Positions 8,766 through 16,148 of a stretch of DNA of 26,012 nt are shown here, in pieces. The notes beneath the pieces were generated by a model. It was not told where the DNA came from and did no database searches. It worked only from the letters and a program-made list of their open reading frames with translations. Made by a program: the position numbers and the translations under genes. The DNA comes from JABIFK01 sp047619225. Its GTDB lineage: Bacteria; Latescibacterota; UBA2968. The stretch spans positions 1 through 26,012 of the forward strand of contig JBLHJX010000043.1 of NCBI GenBank assembly GCA_047619225.1, given 5' to 3'. Numbering within the stretch: position 1 is the first letter of the stretch; every line of letters begins with the position of its first letter.

Positions 8766-9473
8766 TTAATTGGCGAAATAAAACTTAAGCCGCGCGCCAA
8801 GATCGAATTTTTGAAAGGGAAAGGCTTCTTGCAAGCCCCAAGCCTCTAACGGACGCACATGCCCCATCACCACAGAGTATTGCCCGCGCACATCCAAAGC
8901 GACAGACGACCCAGTGAAGAACTGATATCCAAGACCCAAATTGAGCCCTAAGGAAGTGCGTTTGTCATTTACTGGGCGCAAAAGCACCGACGTATCAAGA
9001 GGCGTTCTGCTCTGCCCCGGAAAAATCAACCCGCTGATTTTATTGGTATACCGAAAAAATCCAGTGCCCAACATCATATAGGCTGCCTTCCCCCCTTTGC
9101 CAGGACCGACACCCTCTGCATTAAAAGACCGAACCCAATTGACAACACCCGTTGTCCACTCCATTTCAGACTGGGCACTCGGGCTGCTATACGTTTGTCC
9201 ATCAACCGACCATAAAAACTCGCGGGTTTTGAGGTCGCCATCGCTGTATTTCGACCAACTGCCCTCTACTTCAACGGCCCACTTGTCATTCACTGTGCGA
9301 ATGAGTGCGCCTCCCAACTCGGCCCCCCCAGAGGGAAACCACTGGTTCAGCGTAAACACAGGGAACTCATAATTGGCCAAAATACTAATGCCCCATTTGC
9401 CCTCTGCCCTTGCTGGCCCTGCGCACAACACAAGAATCAGGTTCAACAAACAAATAGATCTGACTATTTTCAT
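8766..9473 (-). CDS. Small outer-membrane beta-barrel protein, unknown function
   Basis: 235 residues with a clear signal peptide (1-23, ending PARAE). The remainder alternates amphipathic strands and turns (WGISILANYEFPVF, then LGLNLGLGYQFF, then VALDVRGQYSVV) and ends in LKFYFAN, which suggests an 8- to 10-strand barrel of the OmpA/OmpW size class. No named family was recognised with certainty. AAGGAG lies six bases before the ATG at 9473. The stop and the next gene's ribosome site are nearly adjacent (TAATAAAGGAGG), so it is co-expressed with the TonB receptor and may assist it in the outer membrane. Confidence 0.75.
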   Translation of the reverse strand: MKIVRSICLLNLILVLCAGPARAEGKWGISILANYEFPVFTLNQWFPSGGAELGGALIRTVNDKWAVEVEGSWSKYSDGDLKTREFLWSVDGQTYSSPSAQSEMEWTTGVVNWVRSFNAEGVGPGKGGKAAYMMLGTGFFRYTNKISGLIFPGQSRTPLDTSVLLRPVNDKRTSLGLNLGLGYQFFTGSSVALDVRGQYSVVMGHVRPLEAWGLQEAFPFQKFDLGARLKFYFAN

Positions 9474-9556
9474 CCAGCACTCCTTTCCGGCGGTGAAGAA
9501 AACCGATTTTTATACCCAAACATCAACCATAGCATAACGCTTTCTCTTTTACCCAG
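9470..9556 (-). CDS. Possible 28-codon leader ORF before the small barrel gene
   Basis: A strong ribosome-site sequence AAGGAGGT (plus 9561-9568) stands in the gap after the PhyH gene with no annotated start behind it. A CTG at 9556-9554 lies four bases downstream and opens a frame of 28 codons. Its TGA overlaps the barrel gene's ATG (ATGA). An internal ATG at 9535 is the alternative start. It could be a translated leader that couples ribosomes onto the barrel gene, or chance. A CTG start is rare, hence the low confidence. Confidence 0.25.
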   Translation of the reverse strand: MGKRESVMLWLMFGYKNRFSSPPERSAG

Positions 9557-9578
9557 ATACACCTCCTTATCACAGATT

Positions 9579-10430
9579 TTAAAAGGCCACGGCCTCTGCA
9601 CCCACGTGCTCTTCAATCCACGTCTTCAAAGGCACATCAACATCTTTGGGCGACGTGTAACCAAATCCACCTGAGGGAGAAGCACCTAACAACTGTTGTC
9701 GTATGGGATCACACCGATCCAAATAATGCCCCACAGTCATATTGTCACGCGGGCGCAGCCATCGATAACTGTACCCATAAAACAGTGCTTTGCGGGGCGC
9801 TTGCCAATAATTGGCGGTAGCCGAATGCCACAAACGCCGATCAAAAAACACTGCGGCCCCCCGAGGGGCCAACACGGGCAAAGCACCATTGGGCACCGAC
9901 TGCCTATCACCAGAAAACCCATTGCTCAAGTGACTGCCGGGTAACACATAAAAATTGCCACGATTCGGTTCTGATGTATCACTTAAGAAAAAGGCCACCT
10001 TGATCGAGATGCGCGGACGGGGATTGCTTTCTAATTCGATATTCAAACGCCCCGTATCTTGGTGAAACCTCAATTCTAAACCATTATTCGCCAAGGTTTT
10101 ACCTACTTCTGCTGGCGGTGTCACCACCAGATGGGTGTGATAAAGCTGAACGTTCCAGCCCAAAAGCCCCCAAACCTTCGGGAACGTTTTATACCAATCT
10201 AACAAGTCTAAAAACACATCGTCTTCGCCAATAAAATCCAGAACATTGGATCGCGCATAGGTGCCAATCTGTTCTTGCGCTCGGAATGCGCTGTCTACGC
10301 GATCAGCCGCAACCTCGGCATCGTCAATCAAAGATTCAGGCAGCGCATCCTCTACTATGAAATAACCATCGCGTTCAAAAGCAAGACGCTCCGTTTCCGT
10401 CAAACAGTGATCAAGGCACTTGACATCCAT
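9579..10430 (-). CDS. Phytanoyl-CoA dioxygenase (PhyH) family Fe(II)/2-oxoglutarate oxygenase
   Basis: 283 residues, the usual size for the PhyH/ectoine-hydroxylase-like family. The iron triad is visible: H123-x-D125 in LRFHQDTGRL and H202 in RRLWHSATANY, with R213 eleven residues later placed to bind the 2-oxoglutarate carboxylate. YVLPGSH (161-167) is a further family signature. These cytoplasmic enzymes hydroxylate a C-H bond of a small substrate and release CO2 and succinate; the substrate cannot be read from sequence. The gene follows the LacI regulator and has its own promoter-like sequence carrying an inverted repeat, so it is a likely target of local control. The gap to the next gene is 105 bases and holds a possible leader ORF. 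Confidence 0.92.
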   Translation of the reverse strand: MDVKCLDHCLTETERLAFERDGYFIVEDALPESLIDDAEVAADRVDSAFRAQEQIGTYARSNVLDFIGEDDVFLDLLDWYKTFPKVWGLLGWNVQLYHTHLVVTPPAEVGKTLANNGLELRFHQDTGRLNIELESNPRPRISIKVAFFLSDTSEPNRGNFYVLPGSHLSNGFSGDRQSVPNGALPVLAPRGAAVFFDRRLWHSATANYWQAPRKALFYGYSYRWLRPRDNMTVGHYLDRCDPIRQQLLGASPSGGFGYTSPKDVDVPLKTWIEEHVGAEAVAF

Positions 10431-10469
10431 CGTACACCTCTGATGTAAATTCAGCGTTAAGTATTGAAA

Positions 10470-10496
10470 ATTTTAGGCTTGACAAAAAAGTGTCAA
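10470..10496 (-). promoter_or_regulatory. Promoter-like sequence of the PhyH gene with overlapping inverted repeat
   Basis: On the minus strand a perfect -35 TTGACA (10496-10491) is followed after 15 bases by TAAAAT (10475-10470). The -35 box is one arm of the perfect inverted repeat TTGACA-CTTTTT-TGTCAA (10479-10496), so a repressor bound there would block RNA polymerase. The 15-base spacing is short for a sigma-70 promoter, which lowers confidence in the promoter but not in the repeat. Confidence 0.5.
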
Positions 10497-10568
10497 ACGG
10501 TTTTAGTTAAACACGATTGGGGTTGCAAGAAGACGCACTGCGCCTCCTTACAACACCTCTCATCAAGT

Positions 10569-10607
10569 CGTTAGTCTGCCCCTCGCCAAAAGGTTTGCAG
10601 GCTAACG
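10569..10607. terminator. Hairpin in the 3' region of the LacI gene
   Basis: The arms CGTTAGTCTGC (10569-10579) and GCAGGCTAACG (10597-10607) pair over 11 positions with one mismatch around a 17-base loop. Seven T follow on the plus strand (10610-10616), overlapping the LacI stop codon. On the minus strand, the direction of LacI, the hairpin follows eight bases after the stop codon but has no U-tract beyond it. It therefore looks like a classical terminator only for plus-strand transcripts; for LacI it may act as a 3' stabilising hairpin. Confidence 0.5.
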
Positions 10608-10614
10608 GCTTTTT

Positions 10615-11697
10615 TTAGGCCCGGTTGGCCAATTTCATCCATACAGATTCAGAACGACTGCTTGTGTGTTTTTGTGTCACGGGGCCTGTACTCTCTCGCA
10701 CAATCAACCGAGGCTCTAAAACCCTGTCCGTTACGAGTTTGCCGCTCATAGCATCCAAAGCCATCTCGGCTGCAAGCCCCCCGACCTCCCACGGACGAAC
10801 ATCTACCGTTGTCAACCTCGGCCTAACCAAGCTTTTTTCTCGCGCATCATCTTGCCCAACGATTGACAAATCGTCAGGGACACGAATTCCGCGATCCCAA
10901 CAAACCCCAATCAAATCAGCCGCGCCCCAAGAATTGGCACAAAAAACCCCAGTAACCGGTTCCTCCAAATCGAAAATCTCCTCAGGATTATTCACAACAA
11001 CGGGCACCACATCGTATTCAGAAACAGCCTTTAAATACCCAAAAAAACGCCTGAACAATGTGCGCTCGATCTCCTCATATGATTTCGATTCGATTTCTGA
11101 AATAGAACAATGAACGCCAGCAAAAGCCACGCGTTGATGTCCTAAGTCTAACAAATGTTTGGTGGCCAAATAGGCACCGTGAATATGATCAATCATCACT
11201 GATGAAAGCCCAGCAACAGATGGGCGATTAATTAAAATAACCCGATTAGGATCCCGAAAAATATCTCGATGGGCATATCCCATAAAGCCCACAGTGGGTT
11301 CTATGATCAAACAATCGAACCCTTTGCGGTTCATCATTTGAATCTCTTGTTTTTCAAGCGCCACATCACCCTTGGTCCCCAAACCAGTGGCCAAACTGTA
11401 ATGCATTCTTTTTAGTACCTCCGAAATACCCTGGATCAGGGGTAATTGGGAGGCTGAATACCGAATTTCTTCTAAAATCAACCCTACAATTGTGGTTTGT
11501 CCGTTTAGCATTGCGCGTGCCGGTAGATTGGGGAAATAATCCATTTTCCCTGCAATTTGCCGCACATGCTGAATGGTCTTTTCGCTAATCCTTACATTGC
11601 CCGTCTTTGTTTTTTCATTTAAAACCAAACTCACCGTAGAAACAGAAACCCCAGCTTTCTCGGCGATATCTCTTAATCTAACCCCGGCTTTGAACAA
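10615..11697 (-). CDS. LacI-family transcriptional regulator
   Basis: About 360 residues, the normal length. The N-terminal helix-turn-helix LRDIAEKAGVSVSTVSLVLN (about 8-27) is followed by a hinge-helix region (NLPARAMLNG) and a periplasmic-binding-protein-like effector core: VGLILEE, then GVFCANSWGAADLIGVCWDRG, then VPDDLSIVGQDD, then TTVDVRPWEVGGLAAEMAL. It should bind a palindromic operator and release it, or bind it, on sensing a small ligand, often a sugar or its derivative. The start is a TTG at 11697-11695 with AAGGAGG four bases upstream; no ATG fits. Upstream lie a promoter-like sequence and a 20-base palindrome, which suggests autoregulation. The adjacent PhyH gene and the outer-membrane uptake genes are the likely regulon. 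Confidence 0.93.
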   Translation of the reverse strand: MFKAGVRLRDIAEKAGVSVSTVSLVLNEKTKTGNVRISEKTIQHVRQIAGKMDYFPNLPARAMLNGQTTIVGLILEEIRYSASQLPLIQGISEVLKRMHYSLATGLGTKGDVALEKQEIQMMNRKGFDCLIIEPTVGFMGYAHRDIFRDPNRVILINRPSVAGLSSVMIDHIHGAYLATKHLLDLGHQRVAFAGVHCSISEIESKSYEEIERTLFRRFFGYLKAVSEYDVVPVVVNNPEEIFDLEEPVTGVFCANSWGAADLIGVCWDRGIRVPDDLSIVGQDDAREKSLVRPRLTTVDVRPWEVGGLAAEMALDAMSGKLVTDRVLEPRLIVRESTGPVTQKHTSSRSESVWMKLANRA

Positions 11698-11798
11698 TAT
11701 GCCTCCTTGCCCCCGAAATCTGCAAATCAGCAGTCCTTAGACATCATCCCCGACACCAATAATCTTTTTTGGATTCCTAAGTAAAAGCCACATGATCA

Positions 11799-11818
11799 GT
11801 GATAAAACCTTTTATCAC
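11799..11818. promoter_or_regulatory. Palindromic operator candidate upstream of the LacI-family gene
   Basis: GTGATAAAA-CC-TTTTATCAC has two perfect 9-base arms around a 2-base centre. It sits four bases downstream of the proposed -10 box of the LacI-family gene, about 100 bases before its start codon, which is where an autoregulatory operator would block transcription. The length matches LacI-family sites, although the centre is CC rather than the usual CG. Confidence 0.65.
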
Positions 11819-11822
11819 CGGT

Positions 11823-11850
11823 AAACTACACTTTAATTTAGGCATGTCAA
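11823..11850 (-). promoter_or_regulatory. Promoter-like sequence for the LacI-family gene
   Basis: On the minus strand a perfect -35 TTGACA (11850-11845) is followed after 16 bases by TAGTTT (11828-11823), an imperfect -10. A second candidate lies further upstream: TTGCAG (11910-11905) and TATTAT (11886-11881) with 18-base spacing. Either would read into the LacI gene through the palindrome. Confidence 0.45.
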
Positions 11851-11993
11851 CTTAATTTTTTACATCTTTTCAAGACGTGTATAATAAATTCTAATACACT
11901 GATCCTGCAAGTATCTGCCTTCCCTTCTTAACTATATATCTATCTAAACCAAATGGTTGATGAAAAAATTCAACCCGTTAAAAACAAAAACAA

Positions 11994-12020
11994 CGTATAC
12001 GCCAGGCTTCGCGCTACACG
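11994..12020 (-). terminator. Rho-independent terminator after the sulfatase gene
   Basis: On the minus strand CGTGTA(G)CGC pairs with GCGTATACG (one bulged G, one G-U pair) around the loop GAAGCCTG. It is followed at once by TTGTTTTTGTTTT. It begins two bases after the sulfatase TAA, so it closes the PhyH/holin-like/sulfatase operon and isolates it from the LacI gene. Confidence 0.8.
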
Positions 12021-12022
12021 AA

Positions 12023-13483
12023 TTATGGCAACGGCACGGGTTTGGCGTCTTCGGTGCCAATGCTCCAATCAGCCAATCTCAAACGCAAATCGGCCAACAC
12101 GCCTGTATGCTCCGAACGACCCACCACATTGTATAATTCCCACGGGTCATTCACCAAATCATACAACTCATCTTTATCACCCATCGGATCGTGCACATAT
12201 TTCCAGTCTTTTGTGCGCACCATCTTTCGCCGTCCTTCTGCTTCTCGCCACCTCAAAGACTGCCCAACAGCACGGCGCCCCCAGGGCTTTTCGAACGTTT
12301 CCAGGTCGGCCATCGTAAAGGCCGGCCCCCCCGCACCGTATTCTGAAAACGCAGCTTCTCTCGGTGCTGTATCCGTCACACTTGGCAAACCTTCGCCCTG
12401 CATAGATCTGGGCACGTCCAAACCCTGCAATTGCATCACGGTCGGCACAATATCGATCAAGTTCACCATACTCTCATCCACCACACCGGGAGTCACCTGC
12501 CCTGGCCACGATACAATTAAAGGCACGCGTGTCAAACAATCGTAAAACGCCCCGCCCTTGGCAACTTGCCCATGTTCACCGGAGTAATCACCGTGATCCG
12601 AGCAAAACACGACAATCGTATTTTTGCGCAAATCCAATCGCTCCAACGCATCCAAGATTTGGCCAATGCCATCATCTAAGAACTTCACCATGCCATGGTA
12701 CACACCCACGCACGCCTTGACCTCTTCTAGTGGATCACCCTCAACACCAATCATTGCGTGCAAGGCTCTATTGCGCTCAGATGCAGTCCCATCGGTATAT
12801 TCATCATCCCGCCAAGGCGGCATATCCACTTCATCTGGAGGAATAACATACTGCTTCGGGCACTCATAGGGTGCATGCGGATCAGGGATGGAGACCCAAA
12901 GTGCAAATGGGTCTTCTTGGTGTTCCTCCAAAAACCGAACCGTCTGTCCACACACCAATCCCGTTGAATAATCTTCCAGTGGGAAATCTGTCACCGCGTA
13001 TGAAAACTGATTCGTGATCTTTGGCATATTCCGCCTTGTGGCATGCCCCTCATGAATTTGATCTGTCGTTCGAAACCAATCCATTCCCTTCGTTTCTTCC
13101 CTCCCTTTTGGGATACCCCCGTGCGTAATCTCGCAATAGGTATCAAACAGCTCCAAATCTTCATCCGTCTCAAAACAGTGATTCTTCCCGATCAACCCAC
13201 AATGATACCCCGCCTCTTTCCACAGCTTAAAAGCATGCACCGCATCGGGTGGCATCAAAGTCTCATTTCTTCTCCCCCCGTGCGAATGTGGGAATTGCGA
13301 CGTCCAAAATGAAATACGCGCAGGCACACACAAGGGATGCGGTGTAATGGCATGCTTAAACAACACACCCTCATTGGCAAGCCGTTCCATTGAAGGCGTC
13401 TGACAAAATGTGCTGCCATACAAATGACTCGCGGTGGCTTTCATTTGGTCACACATAATGACCACAACGTTGGGTTTGTTCAT
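12023..13483 (-). CDS. Sulfatase family hydrolase (formylglycine-dependent, Cys type)
   Basis: 486 residues. The active-site signature CVPAR (52-56, in HPLCVPARISFW) is the C-x-P-x-R motif whose Cys is oxidised to formylglycine in type I sulfatases and phosphonate monoester hydrolases. The metal site is visible as D12-Q13 in MCDQMK (the DQ variant) and the later DHGD in VVFCSDHGDYSGEHG. There is no signal peptide, so it is probably cytoplasmic. It hydrolyses a sulfate ester or a related ester; the substrate is unknown. Start: a longer frame begins at 13501, but AAGGAG (plus 13491-13496) sits seven bases before the ATG at 13483, so the shorter form is preferred. It is the last gene of an operon with PhyH and a membrane protein. 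No maturation enzyme is in the window. Confidence 0.93.
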   Translation of the reverse strand: MNKPNVVVIMCDQMKATASHLYGSTFCQTPSMERLANEGVLFKHAITPHPLCVPARISFWTSQFPHSHGGRRNETLMPPDAVHAFKLWKEAGYHCGLIGKNHCFETDEDLELFDTYCEITHGGIPKGREETKGMDWFRTTDQIHEGHATRRNMPKITNQFSYAVTDFPLEDYSTGLVCGQTVRFLEEHQEDPFALWVSIPDPHAPYECPKQYVIPPDEVDMPPWRDDEYTDGTASERNRALHAMIGVEGDPLEEVKACVGVYHGMVKFLDDGIGQILDALERLDLRKNTIVVFCSDHGDYSGEHGQVAKGGAFYDCLTRVPLIVSWPGQVTPGVVDESMVNLIDIVPTVMQLQGLDVPRSMQGEGLPSVTDTAPREAAFSEYGAGGPAFTMADLETFEKPWGRRAVGQSLRWREAEGRRKMVRTKDWKYVHDPMGDKDELYDLVNDPWELYNVVGRSEHTGVLADLRLRLADWSIGTEDAKPVPLP

Positions 13484-13524
13484 CCAATTACTCCTTATCA
13501 AATTCCGTTAAGGTCACCGATGCA

Positions 13525-13866
13525 TCATACCCAGGGCAAAACCCAGCGTAGCACAATGTCTAAAACTGAAATCAGCACCGAAGCCACAAGGGTGCTGCCC
13601 ACCGAATCAATTTCAAAACCGTCAATCAACTTGTCTGTCAACCACAACAAAAAAGCGTTGATCACAATGAGAAACAAACCCAGCGTAATGATGATAAACG
13701 GCAAGGATACAAGAACCAAAACCCAATGCAAAAAAAACTTCAACACACCATAAACAACAGCCACAGTGACCGCGCTGCCAAAACTGCGCACCCGAACAGA
13801 TGGCAAAAATATGGCAACCAAGAACACGGACAAACTAAACGCAAATAACCCCATCAAAATGCTCAC
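13525..13866 (-). CDS. Phage-holin-family (YvlD/DUF360-like) four-helix membrane protein
   Basis: About 113 residues, almost entirely hydrophobic, with four transmembrane segments. FLPSVRVRSFGSAVTVA followed by LPFIIITLGLFLIVINAFLLWL is the pattern of the PF04020-type phage holin family IV/YvlD-like proteins. Despite the name, most are chromosomal envelope proteins, and nothing here suggests a prophage. Start: a frame begins at 13893, but GTG at 13866-13864 has GGGAGG seven bases upstream and overlaps the PhyH stop in GTGA, so translational coupling is likely. The link to a PhyH oxygenase and a sulfatase is unexplained. Confidence 0.8.
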   Translation of the reverse strand: MSILMGLFAFSLSVFLVAIFLPSVRVRSFGSAVTVAVVYGVLKFFLHWVLVLVSLPFIIITLGLFLIVINAFLLWLTDKLIDGFEIDSVGSTLVASVLISVLDIVLRWVLPWV

Positions 13867-14669
13867 GATGCATCCTCCCAAGATTTGTGCCACACCAAAG
13901 GATTCTGCTCATCGTTCTCTAACACATCGCCTTCTTTGAGTGTTTTGATATAGTCTTCAGGCAAAATGTTTCTTTTGCCATTAAATGTGGCACCATCAGG
14001 CATAAATGCGCAGGTCATCGCCCGCCGTGGATGTCGTGTCATATTTGCACCGGCTCCATGTGCGGTCAACCCATTGTGCCACACCATCGACCCAGCAGAA
14101 CAAGCGCCACATGCCGTATCGATCTCACGCCATTGCGGATAAACCTTGAACAAGTCGGCTTGATTTTGGCCGATGCCAACATTTTCGTAGGTTGCTTCCT
14201 TGTGTGAACCAGGAACATACCACATACACCCGTTTTCAGGTGTGGCATCATCCAATGCGATCCAAAATGAAAGCGACTGTTTGGACGAGAAAGACCAATA
14301 TGGATTGTCCAAATGCCAGGCTGTGGGATTTCCCAATGGCGGTTTAAAAAGTGCCTGATCATGCCAAACTCGCATGCCCTCTGCACCCCCAAGGGTCGCC
14401 GCCATTTTGCCTATGCGCCGATCATAAACCAATTCCCGCATCTCGTCATGGATATCAGCCAAGCGCAAACACTGCGTAAAAACCTGAGAATAAAACGCGT
14501 CGGGATTTTGTTGATTGTTCAATGCATCCGATCCCAATCGCTGTGCAACAGCCTCTTCGGTCACCCGGCGCCATTGCGCCAACTCTTCGGCATCCAAGCA
14601 ACCTTCAATAATCAAAAAACCGTTTTCTTGAAAAAACGAAACCTGGTCATCCACCAACTCATGCTTCAT
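13863..14669 (-). CDS. Second phytanoyl-CoA dioxygenase (PhyH) family oxygenase
   Basis: 268 residues. H119-x-D121 (TAWHLDNPYWSF) and H204 (LTAHGAGANM) supply the Fe(II) triad, with R215 eleven residues on as the 2-oxoglutarate anchor. YVPGSHKEA and the GCMW segment are further family landmarks. It is clearly different from the PhyH protein at 9579-10430, so the two are not recent duplicates. Expected reaction: 2-oxoglutarate-dependent hydroxylation of an unknown small molecule in the cytoplasm. GGAG precedes the ATG at 14669 by five bases. It is the first gene of an operon with a holin-like protein and a sulfatase, and is divergent from a Gfo/Idh/MocA oxidoreductase, as in catabolic loci for modified sugars or similar compounds. 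Confidence 0.92.
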   Translation of the reverse strand: MKHELVDDQVSFFQENGFLIIEGCLDAEELAQWRRVTEEAVAQRLGSDALNNQQNPDAFYSQVFTQCLRLADIHDEMRELVYDRRIGKMAATLGGAEGMRVWHDQALFKPPLGNPTAWHLDNPYWSFSSKQSLSFWIALDDATPENGCMWYVPGSHKEATYENVGIGQNQADLFKVYPQWREIDTACGACSAGSMVWHNGLTAHGAGANMTRHPRRAMTCAFMPDGATFNGKRNILPEDYIKTLKEGDVLENDEQNPLVWHKSWEDAS

Positions 14670-14820
14670 ATCTTCTCCAATCCATCCAGAATAGTTGTTG
14701 CTTCGCGATATAGAATTTCGTTCCTTAAAATCCGCCCTATGGTGTTGCCTCAGTCATGATAGATCATCTGGTGGGCAGATTCAGACACCCACCCATTTCA
14801 AATAGCTTACAGTCGTTGGT

Positions 14821-14848
14821 TTGACAATCTGTGTTCATCCTGTAGTTG
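14821..14848 (+). promoter_or_regulatory. Possible promoter of the Gfo/Idh/MocA gene
   Basis: A perfect -35 TTGACA at 14821-14826 is followed after 16 bases by TAGTTG (14843-14848), a weak -10. It is 26 bases upstream of the start codon. The divergent region 14670-14873 also holds a small palindrome ATGAT-AG-ATCAT (14755-14766); no clear promoter for the minus-strand PhyH gene was found. Confidence 0.35.
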
Positions 14849-14873
14849 CTTGTTCTGCCACTAAGGAGCTTTT

Positions 14874-16076
14874 ATGGAACCCGTCAAATTTGGTATCGTC
14901 GGCATTGGAGGTTTTGGTCGCATGCATGTTCGAGCGATTGAAGCCCTTGAAGAAGAGGGACGTGCCCGCTTAGATGCTGCCGTTGTCATCGACCCCGAAA
15001 ACCACCCCGAAAAACTCGCCGAATTTGCCACGCGCAATGTGCGCATTTATGACCGCATTGAAGACCTGATTGCGGCTGGGGGTGTCGATTACATCACCTT
15101 GCCCATTGGCATCCACCACCATGTGCCACTTAGCATCCAAAGCCTTGAAGCAGGGTTTCACGTGGTATGTGAAAAACCCATCGCAGCCACCGTCCAAGAT
15201 GCCAACCGTTTAATTGATGCCAGAAACAGAACAGGAAAAACAGTTCTCATCGGCTATCAATCAATCTACGCACCCAGTACCCAAACCATTAAAACCCGCC
15301 TGCTCGAAGGACGCCTTGGCAGACTCAATGCCGTTCGCATTAAAGGCGGTTGGCCACGCGGCAGCACATATTACAATCGAAATGGCTGGGCTGGTCGCCT
15401 TCAATTAGATGACGGAACCTATGTACTCGACAGCCCCATCAACAATGCCATGGCGCACGATGTCAACAATGCCATGTATTTATGTGGCACATCCCAACAC
15501 GCCTCAGCGGTTCCAGAAACAGTACAAGCCGAACTTTACCGTGCCCGTGACATCCAAACCTTTGACACCGCATCGATGCGCATCATCGCCAATGGCGTGG
15601 AAGTTATCATCGGTCTTTCCCATTCAACACGCGAAAACTTCAACCCCATTATGATGCTCGACTGTGAAAAGGGCGAAGTTGAATGGACCCGTGGCAGTGC
15701 CAGCATTCGGTATGCCGACGGCACCCAAGAAAACTTTGACGAAAGCAATTTACGCGATCACAATGGTCCTTTTCACAATGCCATTGATGTGTTGCGCAAC
15801 AACGCTGAAGCCCAATGCCCACCCGAAGTGGCCCGTGCACAAACCCTTTGCATCAACGGCGCACATGAAAGTTGCCCTGACATCACAACCATCTCAACCG
15901 ATCATATTCAAACGGTAAATAACAAAGGTGATATTTTTCAGGTCGTTCACGAGATGGATGATATGCTTGATCTTAGTTTTCAACAAAAGAAACTGTTTTC
16001 AGAACTTGGGGTTGGCTGGGGAAAACCATCCAAACCATTTGATATGACAGATTACAATCACTATCCGAAAAGTTGA
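14874..16076 (+). CDS. Gfo/Idh/MocA family NAD(P)-dependent oxidoreductase
   Basis: 400 residues. The N-terminal Rossmann fold shows GIVGIGGFGRMH (7-18, G-x-G-x-x-G) and the family signature CEKPIAAT (E100-K101-P102), whose lysine takes part in catalysis. The C-terminal half has the mixed sheet typical of the family, with the DSPINNAMAHDVNNAMYL segment in the place of the usual catalytic G-x-x-x-D-x-x-x-H region (D and H are present). Such cytoplasmic enzymes oxidise or reduce sugars, inositols and related polyols. AAGGAG stands six bases before the ATG. It is divergent from the PhyH/holin-like/sulfatase operon, which suggests the same pathway. Downstream it converges on an S9 peptidase with a 72-base gap. 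Confidence 0.93.
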   Translation: MEPVKFGIVGIGGFGRMHVRAIEALEEEGRARLDAAVVIDPENHPEKLAEFATRNVRIYDRIEDLIAAGGVDYITLPIGIHHHVPLSIQSLEAGFHVVCEKPIAATVQDANRLIDARNRTGKTVLIGYQSIYAPSTQTIKTRLLEGRLGRLNAVRIKGGWPRGSTYYNRNGWAGRLQLDDGTYVLDSPINNAMAHDVNNAMYLCGTSQHASAVPETVQAELYRARDIQTFDTASMRIIANGVEVIIGLSHSTRENFNPIMMLDCEKGEVEWTRGSASIRYADGTQENFDESNLRDHNGPFHNAIDVLRNNAEAQCPPEVARAQTLCINGAHESCPDITTISTDHIQTVNNKGDIFQVVHEMDDMLDLSFQQKKLFSELGVGWGKPSKPFDMTDYNHYPKS

Positions 16077-16148
16077 GCCACTTATGTTTTGAAGGACGCC
16101 CTATATACCCATTCTGTCCGAGTCCTAAATTATGTCCTAACATATCCC

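Larger units (their letters stand above)
11698..12022. other. Intergenic region between the LacI-family gene and the sulfatase
   Basis: This stretch of 325 bases holds, in minus-strand order, the sulfatase terminator hairpin, an AT-rich stretch with two promoter-like pairs, the 20-base palindrome and the LacI ribosome site. No open frame of convincing composition was seen on either strand. Confidence 0.7.

Noticed and set aside
13525..13866. Prophage signal because of the holin-family protein
   Set aside because: The YvlD-like branch of this family is chromosomal, and no phage structural, lysis or integrase gene is nearby.
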